Positions 1 to 8,645 are shown, counted from the stretch's first letter. The stretch is DNA of 64,000 nucleotides from Rhodoplanes sp046000175 (GCF_046000175.1 NZ_JBEOMB010000016.1:21371-85370); one strand, 5' to 3'. Translations and numbers: made by a program. The notes: generated from the sequence alone by a model not told the origin.

Positions 1-791
1 ATCCCGAGATCGACATGGTGTCGTTCACGGGCTCGACCGCGGCCGGCATCAGGGTCGCCAAGCTCGCCGCCGACACGGTCAAGCGCGTCGCCCAGGAGCT
101 CGGCGGCAAGTCGGCGAACATCATCCTCGACGACGCCGATCTCGACGCCGCCGTGATGGCCGGCGTCCATGCCTGCAACACCAATGGCGGGCAGAACTGC
201 CAGTCCCCGACCCGCATGCTGATCCCGCGCGCGAGCCGCGAGGCGGCCTTCGCGGCGGCGCGGCGCGCGATCGAGACGATCCGGCTCGGCGACCCGCAGG
301 ACAAGGCGACCACCATGGGACCGCTGGTGAGCCGCGCCCAGTTCGACAAGGTGCAGGAGCTGATTCAGTCCGGCCTCGACGAGGGCGCGACGCTGGTGGC
401 CGGCGGTCCCGGCCGGCCAGCGGATCTGAACCGCGGCTTCTACGTGCGCCCGACCGTGTTCGGCGACGTGACGCCCGCCATGCGGATCGCCCGGGAGGAA
501 ATCTTCGGCCCCGTGCTGTCGATCATGAGCTACGACAGCGAGGACGAGGCGATCGCCATCGCCAACGCCACGCCGTTCGGCCTCGCCGGCTTCGTGCAGT
601 CGAAGGACCCGGCCCGCGCCCGAAGAGTCGCCGAGCGCATCCGGGCCGGGCGCGTCTACATCAACGGCGCCGCCTTCGACCGCAGCCTGCCGTTCGGCGG
701 CTACAAGCAGTCCGGCAACGGCCGCGAGTTCGGCGTGTTCGGCTTCGAGGAGTATCTCGAGGTGAAGGCGATTCTCGGCGCCACGGCATGA
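1..791 (+). CDS. Aldehyde dehydrogenase, C-terminal part (5' end outside window)
   Basis: The frame is already open at base 3, so this is the last ~260 residues of an NAD(P)-dependent aldehyde dehydrogenase, a family normally near 480 residues. Visible motifs, counted from the Met at base 15, are the general-base glutamate in QELGGKS (E28), the catalytic cysteine in GGQNCQS (C62), the EEIFGPVLS segment and the C-terminal LPFGGYKQSGNGRE. The enzyme oxidises an aldehyde to an acid in the cytoplasm; the substrate cannot be read from the sequence. It is followed 119 bp downstream on the same strand by a thiamine-diphosphate enzyme, which suggests a decarboxylase/dehydrogenase pair (inference). 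Confidence 0.93.
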   Translation, partial: PEIDMVSFTGSTAAGIRVAKLAADTVKRVAQELGGKSANIILDDADLDAAVMAGVHACNTNGGQNCQSPTRMLIPRASREAAFAAARRAIETIRLGDPQDKATTMGPLVSRAQFDKVQELIQSGLDEGATLVAGGPGRPADLNRGFYVRPTVFGDVTPAMRIAREEIFGPVLSIMSYDSEDEAIAIANATPFGLAGFVQSKDPARARRVAERIRAGRVYINGAAFDRSLPFGGYKQSGNGREFGVFGFEEYLEVKAILGATA

Positions 792-910
792 GGGCGCCGA
801 CCGTGGACCGTGACGGTCACCCGGACATTGGATCCCGGACGCGACCGTCGTAGACAGGCCCGGCGCCGCGCCATTCGCGGCCCAGTGTCTGCTCTACGAC
901 GACGGGAACC

Positions 911-2452
911 ATGAACGGAGCCGAAAGCCTCATCCGCACGCTGGTCGACAGCGACGTCACGGTCTGCTTCGCCAATCCGGGCACCTCGGAGATGCATTTC
1001 GTCGCCGCGCTGGACGCGGTGCCGGCGATGCGCGGGGTGCTGTGCCTGTTCGAGGGCGTCGCCACCGGCGCGGCCGACGGTTTCGCCCGGATGACCGGCA
1101 AGCCCGCCGCGACGCTCCTGCATCTCGGGCCCGGCTTCGCCAACGGCATCGCCAACCTGCACAACGCCCGCAAGGCGCGGGTGCCGATCGTCAACGTGAT
1201 CGGCGACCACGCGGCCACGCATCTGCGCTACGACGCGCCGCTGACCTCCGATGTCGGCGCGCTCGCCCGCACCGTGTCGCACTGGCTCGGCACCTGCCGC
1301 GAGGCCCGCACCGTCGCGGCCGAGGCGGCCCGCGCCGTCCAGGCCGCCGCCGGCGCCCCCGGACACATCGCCAGCCTGATCCTCGGCGCCGACGCCGCCT
1401 GGTCGCCGGCCGAGGGCGTCGCCCCACGCCTGCCCGTGCACGGCCCCTCGCCGGTCTCCGACGACGCGGTGGCCCGGGCCGTCGCCGCCTTGCGGGCGGG
1501 GAAGGCGGCGCTGCTGCTGCGCGGCGAAGCGCTGCGCGGCCGCGGGCTCGCCGCCGCCGGTCGGATCGCCGCGGCGACCGGGGCGCGGCTCGTCTGCGAC
1601 ACGTTCGCGCCGCGTCTCGAGCGCGGCGCCGGCCGGGTGCGGGTCGAGCGCCTGCCCTACCGGCCCGAGCCGGCGATCGCGTTCCTCGCGGGCACCCAGA
1701 CCCTGATCCTGGTCGGCACCCAGGCGCCGGTGGCGTTCTTCGGTTATCCGGATCAGCCGAGCGAGCTGACGCCGCCGGGCTGCGCGCCGCTGGTGCTCGC
1801 CCATCCGCACGAGGACGGCGCCGCGGCGCTGATCGCCGTCGCCGAGGCGTTCGGCGCCACCGGCCCGGGGCCGCTGAACGCGAGGAGCCTGCCCGAGCGG
1901 CCGCTCGCGGGCGCCCTCGATCCCGGCACGCTGATGCGCATCGTCGCCCGCCACCTGCCCGAGCACGCGATCGTCAGCGACGAGAGCATCACGGGCGGCT
2001 TCCAGCACTACGCCGTGCTCGACACGGCGGCGCCGCACGACTTCCTCAGCCTCGCCGGCGGTGCGATCGGCGACGGCCTGCCGGTCGCGACCGGGGCGGC
2101 GGTCGCCTGCCCGGACCGCAAGGTCGTGGTGCTGCAGGCGGACGGCAGCGCCATGTACACGCTGCAGGCGCTGTGGACGATGGCGCGCGAGAGGCTGGAC
2201 GTGGTGACGATCATCTACGCCAACCGCGCCTACAAGGTGCTGATGGACGAGCTGCGCATCGTCGGCGCGTCGACCACGGGCTCGCGGGCCGCGGCCATGT
2301 TCGACCTCGGCGACCCGACGCTCGACTGGGTGCGGCTCGCACTGGGCATGGGCGTCGAGGCGGTGCGGGCCGATACGACGGACGCGTTCGAGGACGCGGT
2401 CGTGTCCGCCCTGGCGGCGCGCGGCCCACGGTTGATCGAAGCCGTGGTGTAA
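911..2452 (+). CDS. Thiamine-diphosphate-dependent enzyme, acetolactate synthase/benzoylformate decarboxylase-like
   Basis: 513 residues with the three-domain layout of ThDP enzymes. The N-terminal pyrimidine-binding domain has FANPGTSEMHF and the essential glutamate in LFEGVATGAADGFARM. A degenerate middle domain follows. The C-terminal cofactor domain carries ADGSAMYTLQALWTMARE...YANRAYKVL in place of the classical GDG-N26-NN motif. Family members are annotated as acetolactate synthase large subunit, but no small subunit is nearby and the length is short for IlvB (usually 560-600). A 2-oxoacid decarboxylase role is at least as likely, with the preceding aldehyde dehydrogenase oxidising the product. 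The ATG at 911 has only a weak upstream Shine-Dalgarno sequence (ACGGGAACC). Confidence 0.85.
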   Translation: MNGAESLIRTLVDSDVTVCFANPGTSEMHFVAALDAVPAMRGVLCLFEGVATGAADGFARMTGKPAATLLHLGPGFANGIANLHNARKARVPIVNVIGDHAATHLRYDAPLTSDVGALARTVSHWLGTCREARTVAAEAARAVQAAAGAPGHIASLILGADAAWSPAEGVAPRLPVHGPSPVSDDAVARAVAALRAGKAALLLRGEALRGRGLAAAGRIAAATGARLVCDTFAPRLERGAGRVRVERLPYRPEPAIAFLAGTQTLILVGTQAPVAFFGYPDQPSELTPPGCAPLVLAHPHEDGAAALIAVAEAFGATGPGPLNARSLPERPLAGALDPGTLMRIVARHLPEHAIVSDESITGGFQHYAVLDTAAPHDFLSLAGGAIGDGLPVATGAAVACPDRKVVVLQADGSAMYTLQALWTMARERLDVVTIIYANRAYKVLMDELRIVGASTTGSRAAAMFDLGDPTLDWVRLALGMGVEAVRADTTDAFEDAVVSALAARGPRLIEAVV

Positions 2453-2455
2453 TGA

Positions 2456-2746
2456 TCAGACGCCCGCGAGCTCCGCGGGCATGCGGGAAATATCGGCACG
2501 GGCCCGCATCTCCGGCGCCATGGCGCGGAGCTTCTCGAGCGCGGCGTGGAGCTCCTCCACGTCCGTCTCGGTCGGAGTGTTCCAGATCATCGCCTCGACG
2601 AGATCGATCCAGCGCAGGGTCCAGCGCTCGATATGCTCGATCGCTTCGGTCGACGGCGACTGCTCGGCGCAAAGCACGGCCATCTCGGCCAAGGCGCCCC
2701 GCAGCATTTCGGCAATCCGTTTCTGCTCGAAATACCGACCTTCCAT
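2456..2746 (-). CDS. Small hypothetical protein, tandem paralog A
   Basis: 96 residues, cytoplasmic, no signal peptide. Predicted to be mostly helical, with alternating charged and hydrophobic residues. The start follows GGGAGGTCTTGC, a good ribosome site. The central segment (LRWIDLVEA, then ALEKLRAMAPEMR) aligns with the next gene on the same strand (2907-3221: LRWIDSVET, then ALVELRSASERIR), and both end in a short PMP/RMP-containing tail, so the two are tandem duplicates. It converges with the ThDP enzyme with a 3-bp gap. I do not recognise the family and assign no function. Confidence 0.7.
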   Translation of the reverse strand: MEGRYFEQKRIAEMLRGALAEMAVLCAEQSPSTEAIEHIERWTLRWIDLVEAMIWNTPTETDVEELHAALEKLRAMAPEMRARADISRMPAELAGV

Positions 2747-2906
2747 GCAAGACCTCCCGGTTTGCTGGTATCGGCATCATCCACGAGAGTGCGGCGCGCG
2801 CCAGTTCGTGCAACCCCCAAGGTTGCCCGCGACATGGCGACACGGCCGGAGCGCAGTTCGGCGCCATCCGAAACCGCGACGAGCAGCGGTGCCGCGCGGG
2901 ATCCGG

Positions 2907-3221
2907 TCAGAGCTCGAAGGGACGCGCGCCGAAGCGCGCCGCCGGATCGGGCATCGGGGCGACGACCACGCCGGACTGCCGGATCCGCTCCGAGGCGGAG
3001 CGCAGCTCGACCAGGGCGGCACGCAACGCTTCGGCCTGGCGCCCGGTGCCGCGCGTGGACAGCAGGGTCTCGACCGAGTCGATCCAGCGCAGGGTCAGTC
3101 GCTCGATCCGCACCAGGCTGTCGGGTCCGCCGGTGGCGTTCGGCGGCAGCCGGGCCAGCTCGGCCAAGGCGTGCCGGAGCGTGGCGGCGAGAGCGAGCAG
3201 CTCGTCCTCCTGGTGACCCAT
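2907..3221 (-). CDS. Small hypothetical protein, tandem paralog B
   Basis: 104 residues, probably helical and cytoplasmic, preceded by a purine-rich ribosome site (GGGGAGACTGCAC) before the ATG. It shares the helical core LRWID-(S/L)-VE and the ALxxLR helix with the downstream gene at 2456-2746, 160 bp away on the same strand. The two probably form a small operon. The C-terminus is proline-rich (APMPDPAARFGARPFEL). No recognised domain and no basis for a function. Confidence 0.65.
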   Translation of the reverse strand: MGHQEDELLALAATLRHALAELARLPPNATGGPDSLVRIERLTLRWIDSVETLLSTRGTGRQAEALRAALVELRSASERIRQSGVVVAPMPDPAARFGARPFEL

Positions 3222-3626
3222 GTGCAGTCTCCCCTTGACGAGGCTGATGTTTCACCCCTCCGCGCGCACAGGGCTAGCCTTCTCATAAGTCGGGTCGCGC
3301 ACATTTTCGTGATGGAGCATAGTACCTTGCGGGTTTCGGGCTAGGGCACGGTGATACCACACCTCCCCTGCGTGCACCGGGCGACACGAACCCCGTCAAG
3401 GTGGCGCGACGCAGCATACCGCCAGCATGCACCAGATGCCGCCAGCCGAGGTTCGGGACGCTCGGACGCGCCGGCCGACGCCGCGCCGTCCGCTGATTCG
3501 GCGAGCCCGCACGCTCCGAAACGAAACGGGGCGCCACGGTCGGGCGCCCCGTCGTCTCGTTGCGTGATCGCGTGCGCGATCTCGCCGCCTGGCCGTTTCG
3601 AGGTCCGGCCGCTGCGGCCGTCGTGG
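3222..3626. other. Gene-free stretch between paralog B and leuC
   Basis: 405 bp with no convincing coding signal. The half next to leuC holds the factor-independent terminator listed separately at 3526-3552. Bases 3222-3340 should contain the promoter of the paralog pair, but I cannot place convincing -35/-10 boxes. Confidence 0.5.
3526..3552 (-). terminator. Intrinsic terminator downstream of leuC
   Basis: Read on the minus strand there is a 9-bp GC stem (CGGGGCGCC / GGCGCCCCG) with a 7-base loop, followed immediately by TTTCGTTTC. It lies about 75 bp after the leuC stop, the expected place and orientation to end the leuC transcript. Confidence 0.7.
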
Positions 3627-5030
3627 TCAGCGCACGTCGCGCACGTCGACGAAGCGGCCGGCCAGCGCGGCGGCGGCCGCCATGATCGGCGACACCAGAT
3701 GGGTGCGGCCCTTGTAGCCCTGGCGGCCCTCGAAGTTGCGGTTCGAGGTCGAGGCGCAGCGCTCGCCCGGCGCCAGCTTGTCCGGGTTCATGGCGAGGCA
3801 CATCGAGCAGCCCGGCTCGCGCCACTCGAAGCCGGCGGTCGTGAAGATTTTGTCGAGGCCTTCGGCCTCGGCCTGCTCCTTCACGAGGCCCGAACCCGGC
3901 ACCACCATGGCCTTGACGGCGGCGTTGACGGTCTTGCCCTGCACCAGCGCGGCGGCGGCCCGCAGGTCCTCGATGCGCGAGTTGGTGCAGGAGCCGATGA
4001 ACACCCGGTCGATGGCGATGTCGGTGAGCTTCTCGCCGCCGGAGAGGCCCATGTAGCGCAGCGCGGCTTCCGCCGCGGCGCGCTTGCGCTCGTCGGCGAT
4101 CTCGGCCGGCACCGGCACGCGGCCGGTGATCGCCACCACCTGCTCGGGGCTGGTGCCCCAGGTGACGAGCGGCGGCAGGTTGGCGGCGTCGAGCCTCACG
4201 ATCGCGTCGAAATGCGCGCCGTCGTCGGAGCGCAGCGTCTCCCAATAGCGCAGCGCCTGGTCCCAGGCGGCGCCCTTCGGGGCCTTCGGGCGGTCCTTGA
4301 GCCAAGCGTAGGTCTTCTCGTCGGGGGCGACCATGCCGGCGCGGGCACCGCCCTCGATCGACATGTTGCAGATGGTCATGCGGCCCTCGACCGAGATGTC
4401 GCGGATCGCCTCGCCCGCATACTCGATCGTGTAGCCGGTGCCGCCGGCCGTGCCGATCTCGCCGATCACGGCGAGGATGATGTCCTTCGCGGTGACGCCG
4501 GCCGGCAGACGGTTGTCCACCTGCACCAGCATGTTCTTCGACTTCTTCTGGATCAGCGTCTGGGTGGCGAGCACGTGCTCGACCTCCGAGGTGCCGATGC
4601 CGTAGGCGAGCGCCCCGAAGGCGCCGTGCGTCGCGGTATGACTGTCACCGCACACGATGGTCGTGCCGGGAAGGGTGAAACCCTGCTCCGGGCCGATGAC
4701 GTGGACGATGCCCTGCCGCTTGTCGAACTCGTTGTAGTATTCGAGGCCGAAATGCGCGGCGTTGTCGGCCAGCGCGGCGATCTGGGCGGCGCTCTCCGGA
4801 TCCTCGTTGGGCTTGGAGCGGTCGGTGGTCGGGACGTTGTGGTCGACGACGCACAGCGTCTTCTCGGGCGCCCGCACCTTGCGGCCGGCCATGCGAAGAC
4901 CCTCGAAGGCCTGCGGGCTCGTCACCTCGTGGACGAGATGGCGGTCGATGTAGATCAGGCAGGTGCCGTCGGGCTGCTCGTCGACGACGTGGTCGTCCCA
5001 GATCTTGTCGTACAGAGTGCGCGGCTTCAT
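3627..5030 (-). CDS. leuC: 3-isopropylmalate dehydratase, large subunit
   Basis: 467 residues, full length for LeuC. With LeuD it isomerises 2-isopropylmalate to 3-isopropylmalate in leucine biosynthesis. Aconitase-family features are present: TLYDKIWDDHVV at the N-terminus, VVDHNVPT, CGDSHTATHGAFGALA, the first cluster cysteine in FIGSCTNSRIEDLR, and the last two in EPGCSMCLAMNPD, which together bind a [4Fe-4S] cluster. A clear terminator follows. No leuD or leuB is within the window. In many Hyphomicrobiales leuC sits next to rplS/trmD, and that is the arrangement here. Confidence 0.97.
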   Translation of the reverse strand: MKPRTLYDKIWDDHVVDEQPDGTCLIYIDRHLVHEVTSPQAFEGLRMAGRKVRAPEKTLCVVDHNVPTTDRSKPNEDPESAAQIAALADNAAHFGLEYYNEFDKRQGIVHVIGPEQGFTLPGTTIVCGDSHTATHGAFGALAYGIGTSEVEHVLATQTLIQKKSKNMLVQVDNRLPAGVTAKDIILAVIGEIGTAGGTGYTIEYAGEAIRDISVEGRMTICNMSIEGGARAGMVAPDEKTYAWLKDRPKAPKGAAWDQALRYWETLRSDDGAHFDAIVRLDAANLPPLVTWGTSPEQVVAITGRVPVPAEIADERKRAAAEAALRYMGLSGGEKLTDIAIDRVFIGSCTNSRIEDLRAAAALVQGKTVNAAVKAMVVPGSGLVKEQAEAEGLDKIFTTAGFEWREPGCSMCLAMNPDKLAPGERCASTSNRNFEGRQGYKGRTHLVSPIMAAAAALAGRFVDVRDVR

Positions 5031-5539
5031 CGGAGCGTCTCGCGGTTCTTATGTCAGGTGGAAAATCAGAAGTGCGGTAGACGGCAGGATCGCGGCGCGG
5101 CCGCGCTCAGGCGCGGCGGGCCGCCGGTCCCGAAAGGCCGGCCAGCACGGCCGCGGTCAGCCGGCCGAAGAACCGCCAGGGCAGCCGGGCGTGGTCGTCG
5201 AGGACGACGCGCGCCACCGGGACACGCGCGATCAGGGCACACGCCGCCCGCGCCGGCCGCGAGGCAGGCCCGTCCGCTCGGAGATCAGCGCGGGGCGAAA
5301 ACATGCGTGGTCTGTAGCAAATCCAAACTGGCGCCACAACGAATGTCGGGGTCGCAGCTCGGGGGCGCAAGGGCGGGCTGGTCGGCGCGTGTTCAGCCGT
5401 AGCGGCGAGTCGAATGAGGGGGCGTATCGGTGGGCGCTCGGACTCGCGGCGACGCGCCCTCACCCGGATTTCGCGCCTGCGGCGCGCAATCCGACCTCTC
5501 CCCGCGCGCGGGGAGAGGTTCAGAGACCGTGCTCCGGCG
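5031..5539. other. Gene-free stretch upstream of leuC
   Basis: 509 bp. The distal part (5403-5519) is an inverted-repeat element of the family also seen at 41486-41640. The rest has open minus-strand frames of Arg/Ala/Pro-rich composition without ribosome sites, so I call no gene. The leuC promoter or leader should lie in 5031-5300; I see no obvious attenuator peptide rich in leucine codons. Confidence 0.45.
5403..5519. repeat. Intergenic inverted-repeat element, family 1 (copy 1)
   Basis: Shares gagggggcg, gctcggactcgcggcgacgc, cctcacccgg and the terminal CTCTCCCCGCG/CGGGGAGAG palindrome with the copy at 41486-41640. Intergenic only; the ends can form hairpins. Confidence 0.75.
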
Positions 5540-5914
5540 TCACTCCACCGCTTCGACCTCGAGGCGGGCGCCTTCGGTGGCGAGGCGGCGGGCGAGCACA
5601 CGGCCGGCCTCGACGGTCGGCACCGGGATCTGGCCGACGCCGCCGTTGACGGGCTCCTGGATCACCGGGCGCAGCCAGGTCTTGCCGTCGACCCGGATGT
5701 CGATCCGGCGTCCGACATGCGCCGCCGTGAACCGTGCGAAAACCTCGCGGCCCGCCGTAGTGAGGATGAAGTTGACGACCGCCTGGCCGCTGCGCTGATC
5801 GGTGCCGGAGATCGCCTGCGACACCTCGAGCCACACCGGCTCGGCCGCGACCGGCGCCGCCAGCGGCCCCGCGGCCGCGAGCGCGACCGTCACGACACAG
5901 GCGAAGCGTCGCAT
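5540..5914 (-). CDS. Secreted protein resembling the SecD first periplasmic domain
   Basis: 124 residues from the ATG at 5914. That start is preferred because it places a typical signal peptide (MRRFACVVTVALAAAGPLAA, then PVAA|EP) at the N-terminus; upstream codons add only basic, low-complexity residues. The mature part carries AVVNFILTTAGREVFARFT, then HVGRRIDIRVDGK and PVIQEPVNGG. This matches the pattern of the SecD/SecDF P1 region (substrate-like fold, RxxAIVLDGxVxSAPVI). There are no membrane segments beyond the signal, so it is a stand-alone periplasmic domain rather than SecD. It lies 116 bp downstream of rplS on the same strand. Function unknown. Confidence 0.7.
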   Translation of the reverse strand: MRRFACVVTVALAAAGPLAAPVAAEPVWLEVSQAISGTDQRSGQAVVNFILTTAGREVFARFTAAHVGRRIDIRVDGKTWLRPVIQEPVNGGVGQIPVPTVEAGRVLARRLATEGARLEVEAVE

Positions 5915-6030
5915 GCCACCGGCGAAGGGGCCCACCAAGGTGCGGCTCCGACGCAAAGGGCCGGACGAGCCGGCCCTGCGTGTCTTCGGCGATGCCATGC
6001 GGTGCGTACGGCGCGGCGTCTGCGATCCGC

Positions 6031-6426
6031 TTACTCGGCGGCCGTCGCCGCCTCGCGCTCGCCCGGGCGATCCTGCCGCTCGGTGATGCGGGCCGACTTG
6101 CCGCGCCGCGAGCGCAGGTAATACAGCTTCGCGCGCCGCACCTTGCCGCGCCGCACCACCTTGATCGAGTCGATCAGCGGCGAGTACAGCGGGAAGACGC
6201 GCTCGACGCCCTCGCCGTAGGAGATCTTGCGGACCGTGAAGCTCTCGTGAAGGCCGGCGCCGGAGCGGCCGATGCAGACGCCCTCGTAGGCCTGGACGCG
6301 CGAGCGGTCGCCCTCGACCACCTTGACGTTGACGGTCAGGGTGTCGCCCGGGCCGAAATCCGGAATGTCCTTGCCGGCGGACAGCTTGGCGATCTGCTCT
6401 TTCTCGAGCTCTTGAATGATGTTCAT
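6031..6426 (-). CDS. rplS: 50S ribosomal protein L19
   Basis: 131 residues from the ATG at 6426 (MNIIQELEKEQIAKL), which follows GGAGACCTCCC. The frame remains open further upstream, but that sequence is not L19-like. The core GDTLTVNVKVVEGDRSRVQAYEGVCIGR, then SYGEGVERVFPLYSPLI and RRGKVRRAKLYYLR, is the L19 signature. The C-terminus has the short Ala/Glu tail common in Rhizobiales. L19 sits at the 30S-50S interface. It is last in the ffh-rpsP-rimM-trmD-rplS translation block, about 97 bp after trmD. Confidence 0.97.
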   Translation of the reverse strand: MNIIQELEKEQIAKLSAGKDIPDFGPGDTLTVNVKVVEGDRSRVQAYEGVCIGRSGAGLHESFTVRKISYGEGVERVFPLYSPLIDSIKVVRRGKVRRAKLYYLRSRRGKSARITERQDRPGEREAATAAE

Positions 6427-6523
6427 GGGAGGTCTCCAGCGCTGCGTCTGGCGCAAGCGCGCCGGTTCTGTCGGTCGGTATGCTTCGGGTTGGCGGTGCC
6501 TATACGCCATGTCGTCGGCTTTG

Positions 6524-7267
6524 TCATCCATCGGTCGCTTTTTTTGGCGGGAGGACCGGGACTTGGGCATCAGCCATTCGGGTGATGTATGTGGCCCACA
6601 GATCCGGCCGTCGCTCGCGGGTGAGCCGCTCGGCCTCGGCGCGGCGCCACGCCGCGACGCGGCCGTGGTCGCCCGACACCAGGACGGACGGAATGTCGCG
6701 GCCCTCGAAGAGCTGAGGCCGCGTGTAGTGCGGGTATTCGAGGAGGCCGTCCGAAAAGCTCTCCTCGGCGCCCGACGCCTGCTTGCCCATCACGCCGGGC
6801 AGGAGCCGGACGCAGGCGTCGATCAGCACCAGGGCGGCGAGCTCGCCGCCCGAGAGAACGTAGTCGCCGATCGACACCTCCTCCAGGTTGCGACCCGCGA
6901 TGACGCGCTCGTCGACGCCCTCGAAGCGGCCACAGACGATGACGACGCCGGGACCGGCCGCGAGCTCCTGCACCCTCGCCTGGGTCAGCGGTTTTCCGCG
7001 CGGGCTCGTGAGGAGGCGGGGCCGCGCATCGTGCTCGGGCGCGATCGCGTCGATCGCCCGCGCGAGCACGTCGGCGCGCAGGACCATGCCGGGACCGCCG
7101 CCGGCCGGCGTGTCGTCGACGCTGCGATGGCGGTCGGTGGCGAAGTCGCGCAGATCGGTGGCGGCCAGATCCCACAGGCCGTTCGCGCGCGCCTTGCCGG
7201 CGAGGCTCGCGCCGAGGGGCCCCGGGAACATCTCCGGAAAGATCGTGATCACGTCGGCGCGCCACAT
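6524..7267 (-). CDS. trmD: tRNA (guanine-37-N1)-methyltransferase TrmD
   Basis: 247 residues, normal length for the SPOUT-family TrmD that makes m1G37 in tRNAs with G36G37 and so prevents +1 frameshifts. Motifs are ITIFPEMFPGPLG at the N-terminus, the SAM-knot elements GGGPGMVLR, CGRFEGVDERVI and SIGDYVLSGGELAAL, and the RPDLW tail. It lies between rimM (120 bp upstream) and rplS in the conserved order. Translation may start at the ATG at 7267 (MWRADVITIF). Confidence 0.97.
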   Translation of the reverse strand: MWRADVITIFPEMFPGPLGASLAGKARANGLWDLAATDLRDFATDRHRSVDDTPAGGGPGMVLRADVLARAIDAIAPEHDARPRLLTSPRGKPLTQARVQELAAGPGVVIVCGRFEGVDERVIAGRNLEEVSIGDYVLSGGELAALVLIDACVRLLPGVMGKQASGAEESFSDGLLEYPHYTRPQLFEGRDIPSVLVSGDHGRVAAWRRAEAERLTRERRPDLWATYITRMADAQVPVLPPKKATDG

Positions 7268-7387
7268 GACGAGCTCGGCTTCCTTTCAGCGTCTTGCTGA
7301 GTTTGTTTCCCCTCGTGACGAGGAGCGATCCGTCAGGATCGCGTCTCGTCTCACGAGGCCACGGGTGCCGCTGCCACCCGACGCGGG

Positions 7388-7933
7388 TCACGCTTCGGGG
7401 CCGGGCTCCTCCTCGTCGTCGAACAGCCCGGGCGGCGGATCGACGACGACCCGGCCGCCGGGGATGTCGACGACCGGCACGACGGCCTTGGAGAACGGCA
7501 CCAGCAGCGTCTCGCCGCGCCTCGGTGCGATCTCCAGAATGTCGCCGGCGCCGAAGTTCTGCACCGCGATCACGGTGCCCATCTCGGCGCCCGCCGTGTC
7601 GACGGCCGAAAGCCCGATCAGGTCGGCGTGATAGAACTCGTCCTCGCCGGCCGGCGCGAGCTTTTCACGCGGCACGTAGAGGTCGATGTTGCGCAGCGCC
7701 TCCGCGGCGTCGCGGTCGGCGACGCCCTTCAGCCGCGCCACGAAGCAGTCCTTGGCGGGCCGCAGCGACGCGATCTCGAACACCCGCCCGTCGGCCGCCG
7801 TCAGCGGCCCGTAGGCCGCGACCGCCGACGGGTCGCCCGTGAACGACCACAGCCGCACCTCGCCGCGCACGCCGTGCGGCGCCCCGATGCGGGCGACGCA
7901 GACGCGATCGCCGGGTGCCGGACGAGGCGGCAT
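7388..7933 (-). CDS. rimM: Ribosome maturation factor RimM
   Basis: 181 residues. It assists late maturation of the 30S head domain and binds S19. The N-terminal beta-barrel begins RVCVARIGAPHGVRGEVRLWSF, a signature for RimM, and the PRC-barrel half contains EFYHADLIGLSAVD and GAGDILEIAPRRGETLLVPFSKAVVP. An acidic tail (DDEEEPGPEA) closes the protein. It starts one base after the stop of the upstream SIMPL-domain gene, so the two are translationally coupled in the rpsP-to-rplS block. Confidence 0.96.
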   Translation of the reverse strand: MPPRPAPGDRVCVARIGAPHGVRGEVRLWSFTGDPSAVAAYGPLTAADGRVFEIASLRPAKDCFVARLKGVADRDAAEALRNIDLYVPREKLAPAGEDEFYHADLIGLSAVDTAGAEMGTVIAVQNFGAGDILEIAPRRGETLLVPFSKAVVPVVDIPGGRVVVDPPPGLFDDEEEPGPEA

Positions 7934-7934
7934 C

Positions 7935-8645
7935 TCAACGCGGGCCGATCCGCCACGTCACCGTGGCGGAGGCATCGAAGGTCAGCGTCGCCGGCGGCGT
8001 GATCTGCATCGACCGCGCCGACGCCATCTCGGCGCGCAGCGCGCCCGGCTCGCCGCCCTCCACGATGGCGACGACCCCGACGAGCCGCATGCCGGCCGCC
8101 GCCGCGAACACCTCGGCCTTGGCCTGCGCATCGGCGATCGCCTTGCGGCGCGCCTCGTCGAGGCCCGCATGGGCGTCCTCGGCCCGGTAGCCGATCGGCC
8201 CGACCTCGAAGAGGCCGGACGACGCGATGCGGCCGACCAGCGTGTTGACGCGATCGACCGGCTTGAGCTCGAGCTCGAACGCCGTGACGGCGCGGTAGCC
8301 CGGCTGCTCCTGCTTCGGCCGCACGACGTCGCGGGCGAGGCGGAAGTCGGACCGCTTCACCGTCACGCCGTCGGACGCGAGCTTCTGCAGCGTCTCGGCG
8401 GCGCGGGCGGCGCGGGCCTCGTGAGCGGCCGTCGCCTTGTCGAGCGAGTCGCCGGGGGTCGCGACCTCGACCGTGAGAGCGGCGAAGCTCGGCTTCGCCG
8501 TGTGCTGGCCCTGGCCCTGCACCGTGACGGTCGGCTCGGAACCGCCGCGCCGCTCCTGGGCGACGGCGGGCGAGACGGCGGCGACGGCGAACGCGGCGGC
8601 GCAGACGAGCCCCGCCACCACGCTGCGATGCGAACCTTTGCGCAT
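7935..8645 (-). CDS. Periplasmic SIMPL-domain (DUF541) protein
   Basis: 236 residues with a signal peptide (MRKGSHRSVVAGLVCAAAFA, cleavage near VAQ|ERR). The rest matches the SIMPL/DUF541 family: TVTVQGQGQHTAKPSFAAL at the start of the domain, DGVTVKRSDFRL, RVNTLVGRIASSGL, then EARRKAIADAQAKAEVFAAA. The family includes YggE-like and BP26 periplasmic proteins, which form ring-shaped multimers; the biochemical role is uncertain. It is inserted between rpsP and rimM and ends 1 bp before rimM. That is unusual for this block, and it may be co-transcribed with the ribosome genes. Confidence 0.85.
   Translation of the reverse strand: MRKGSHRSVVAGLVCAAAFAVAAVSPAVAQERRGGSEPTVTVQGQGQHTAKPSFAALTVEVATPGDSLDKATAAHEARAARAAETLQKLASDGVTVKRSDFRLARDVVRPKQEQPGYRAVTAFELELKPVDRVNTLVGRIASSGLFEVGPIGYRAEDAHAGLDEARRKAIADAQAKAEVFAAAAGMRLVGVVAIVEGGEPGALRAEMASARSMQITPPATLTFDASATVTWRIGPR

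Noticed and set aside
5107..5304. Possible 65-codon minus-strand gene upstream of leuC (MFSPRADLRADGPASRPARA...)
   Set aside because: No ribosome site before the ATG, no recognisable fold, and the frame is embedded in GC-rich sequence that is open by chance.
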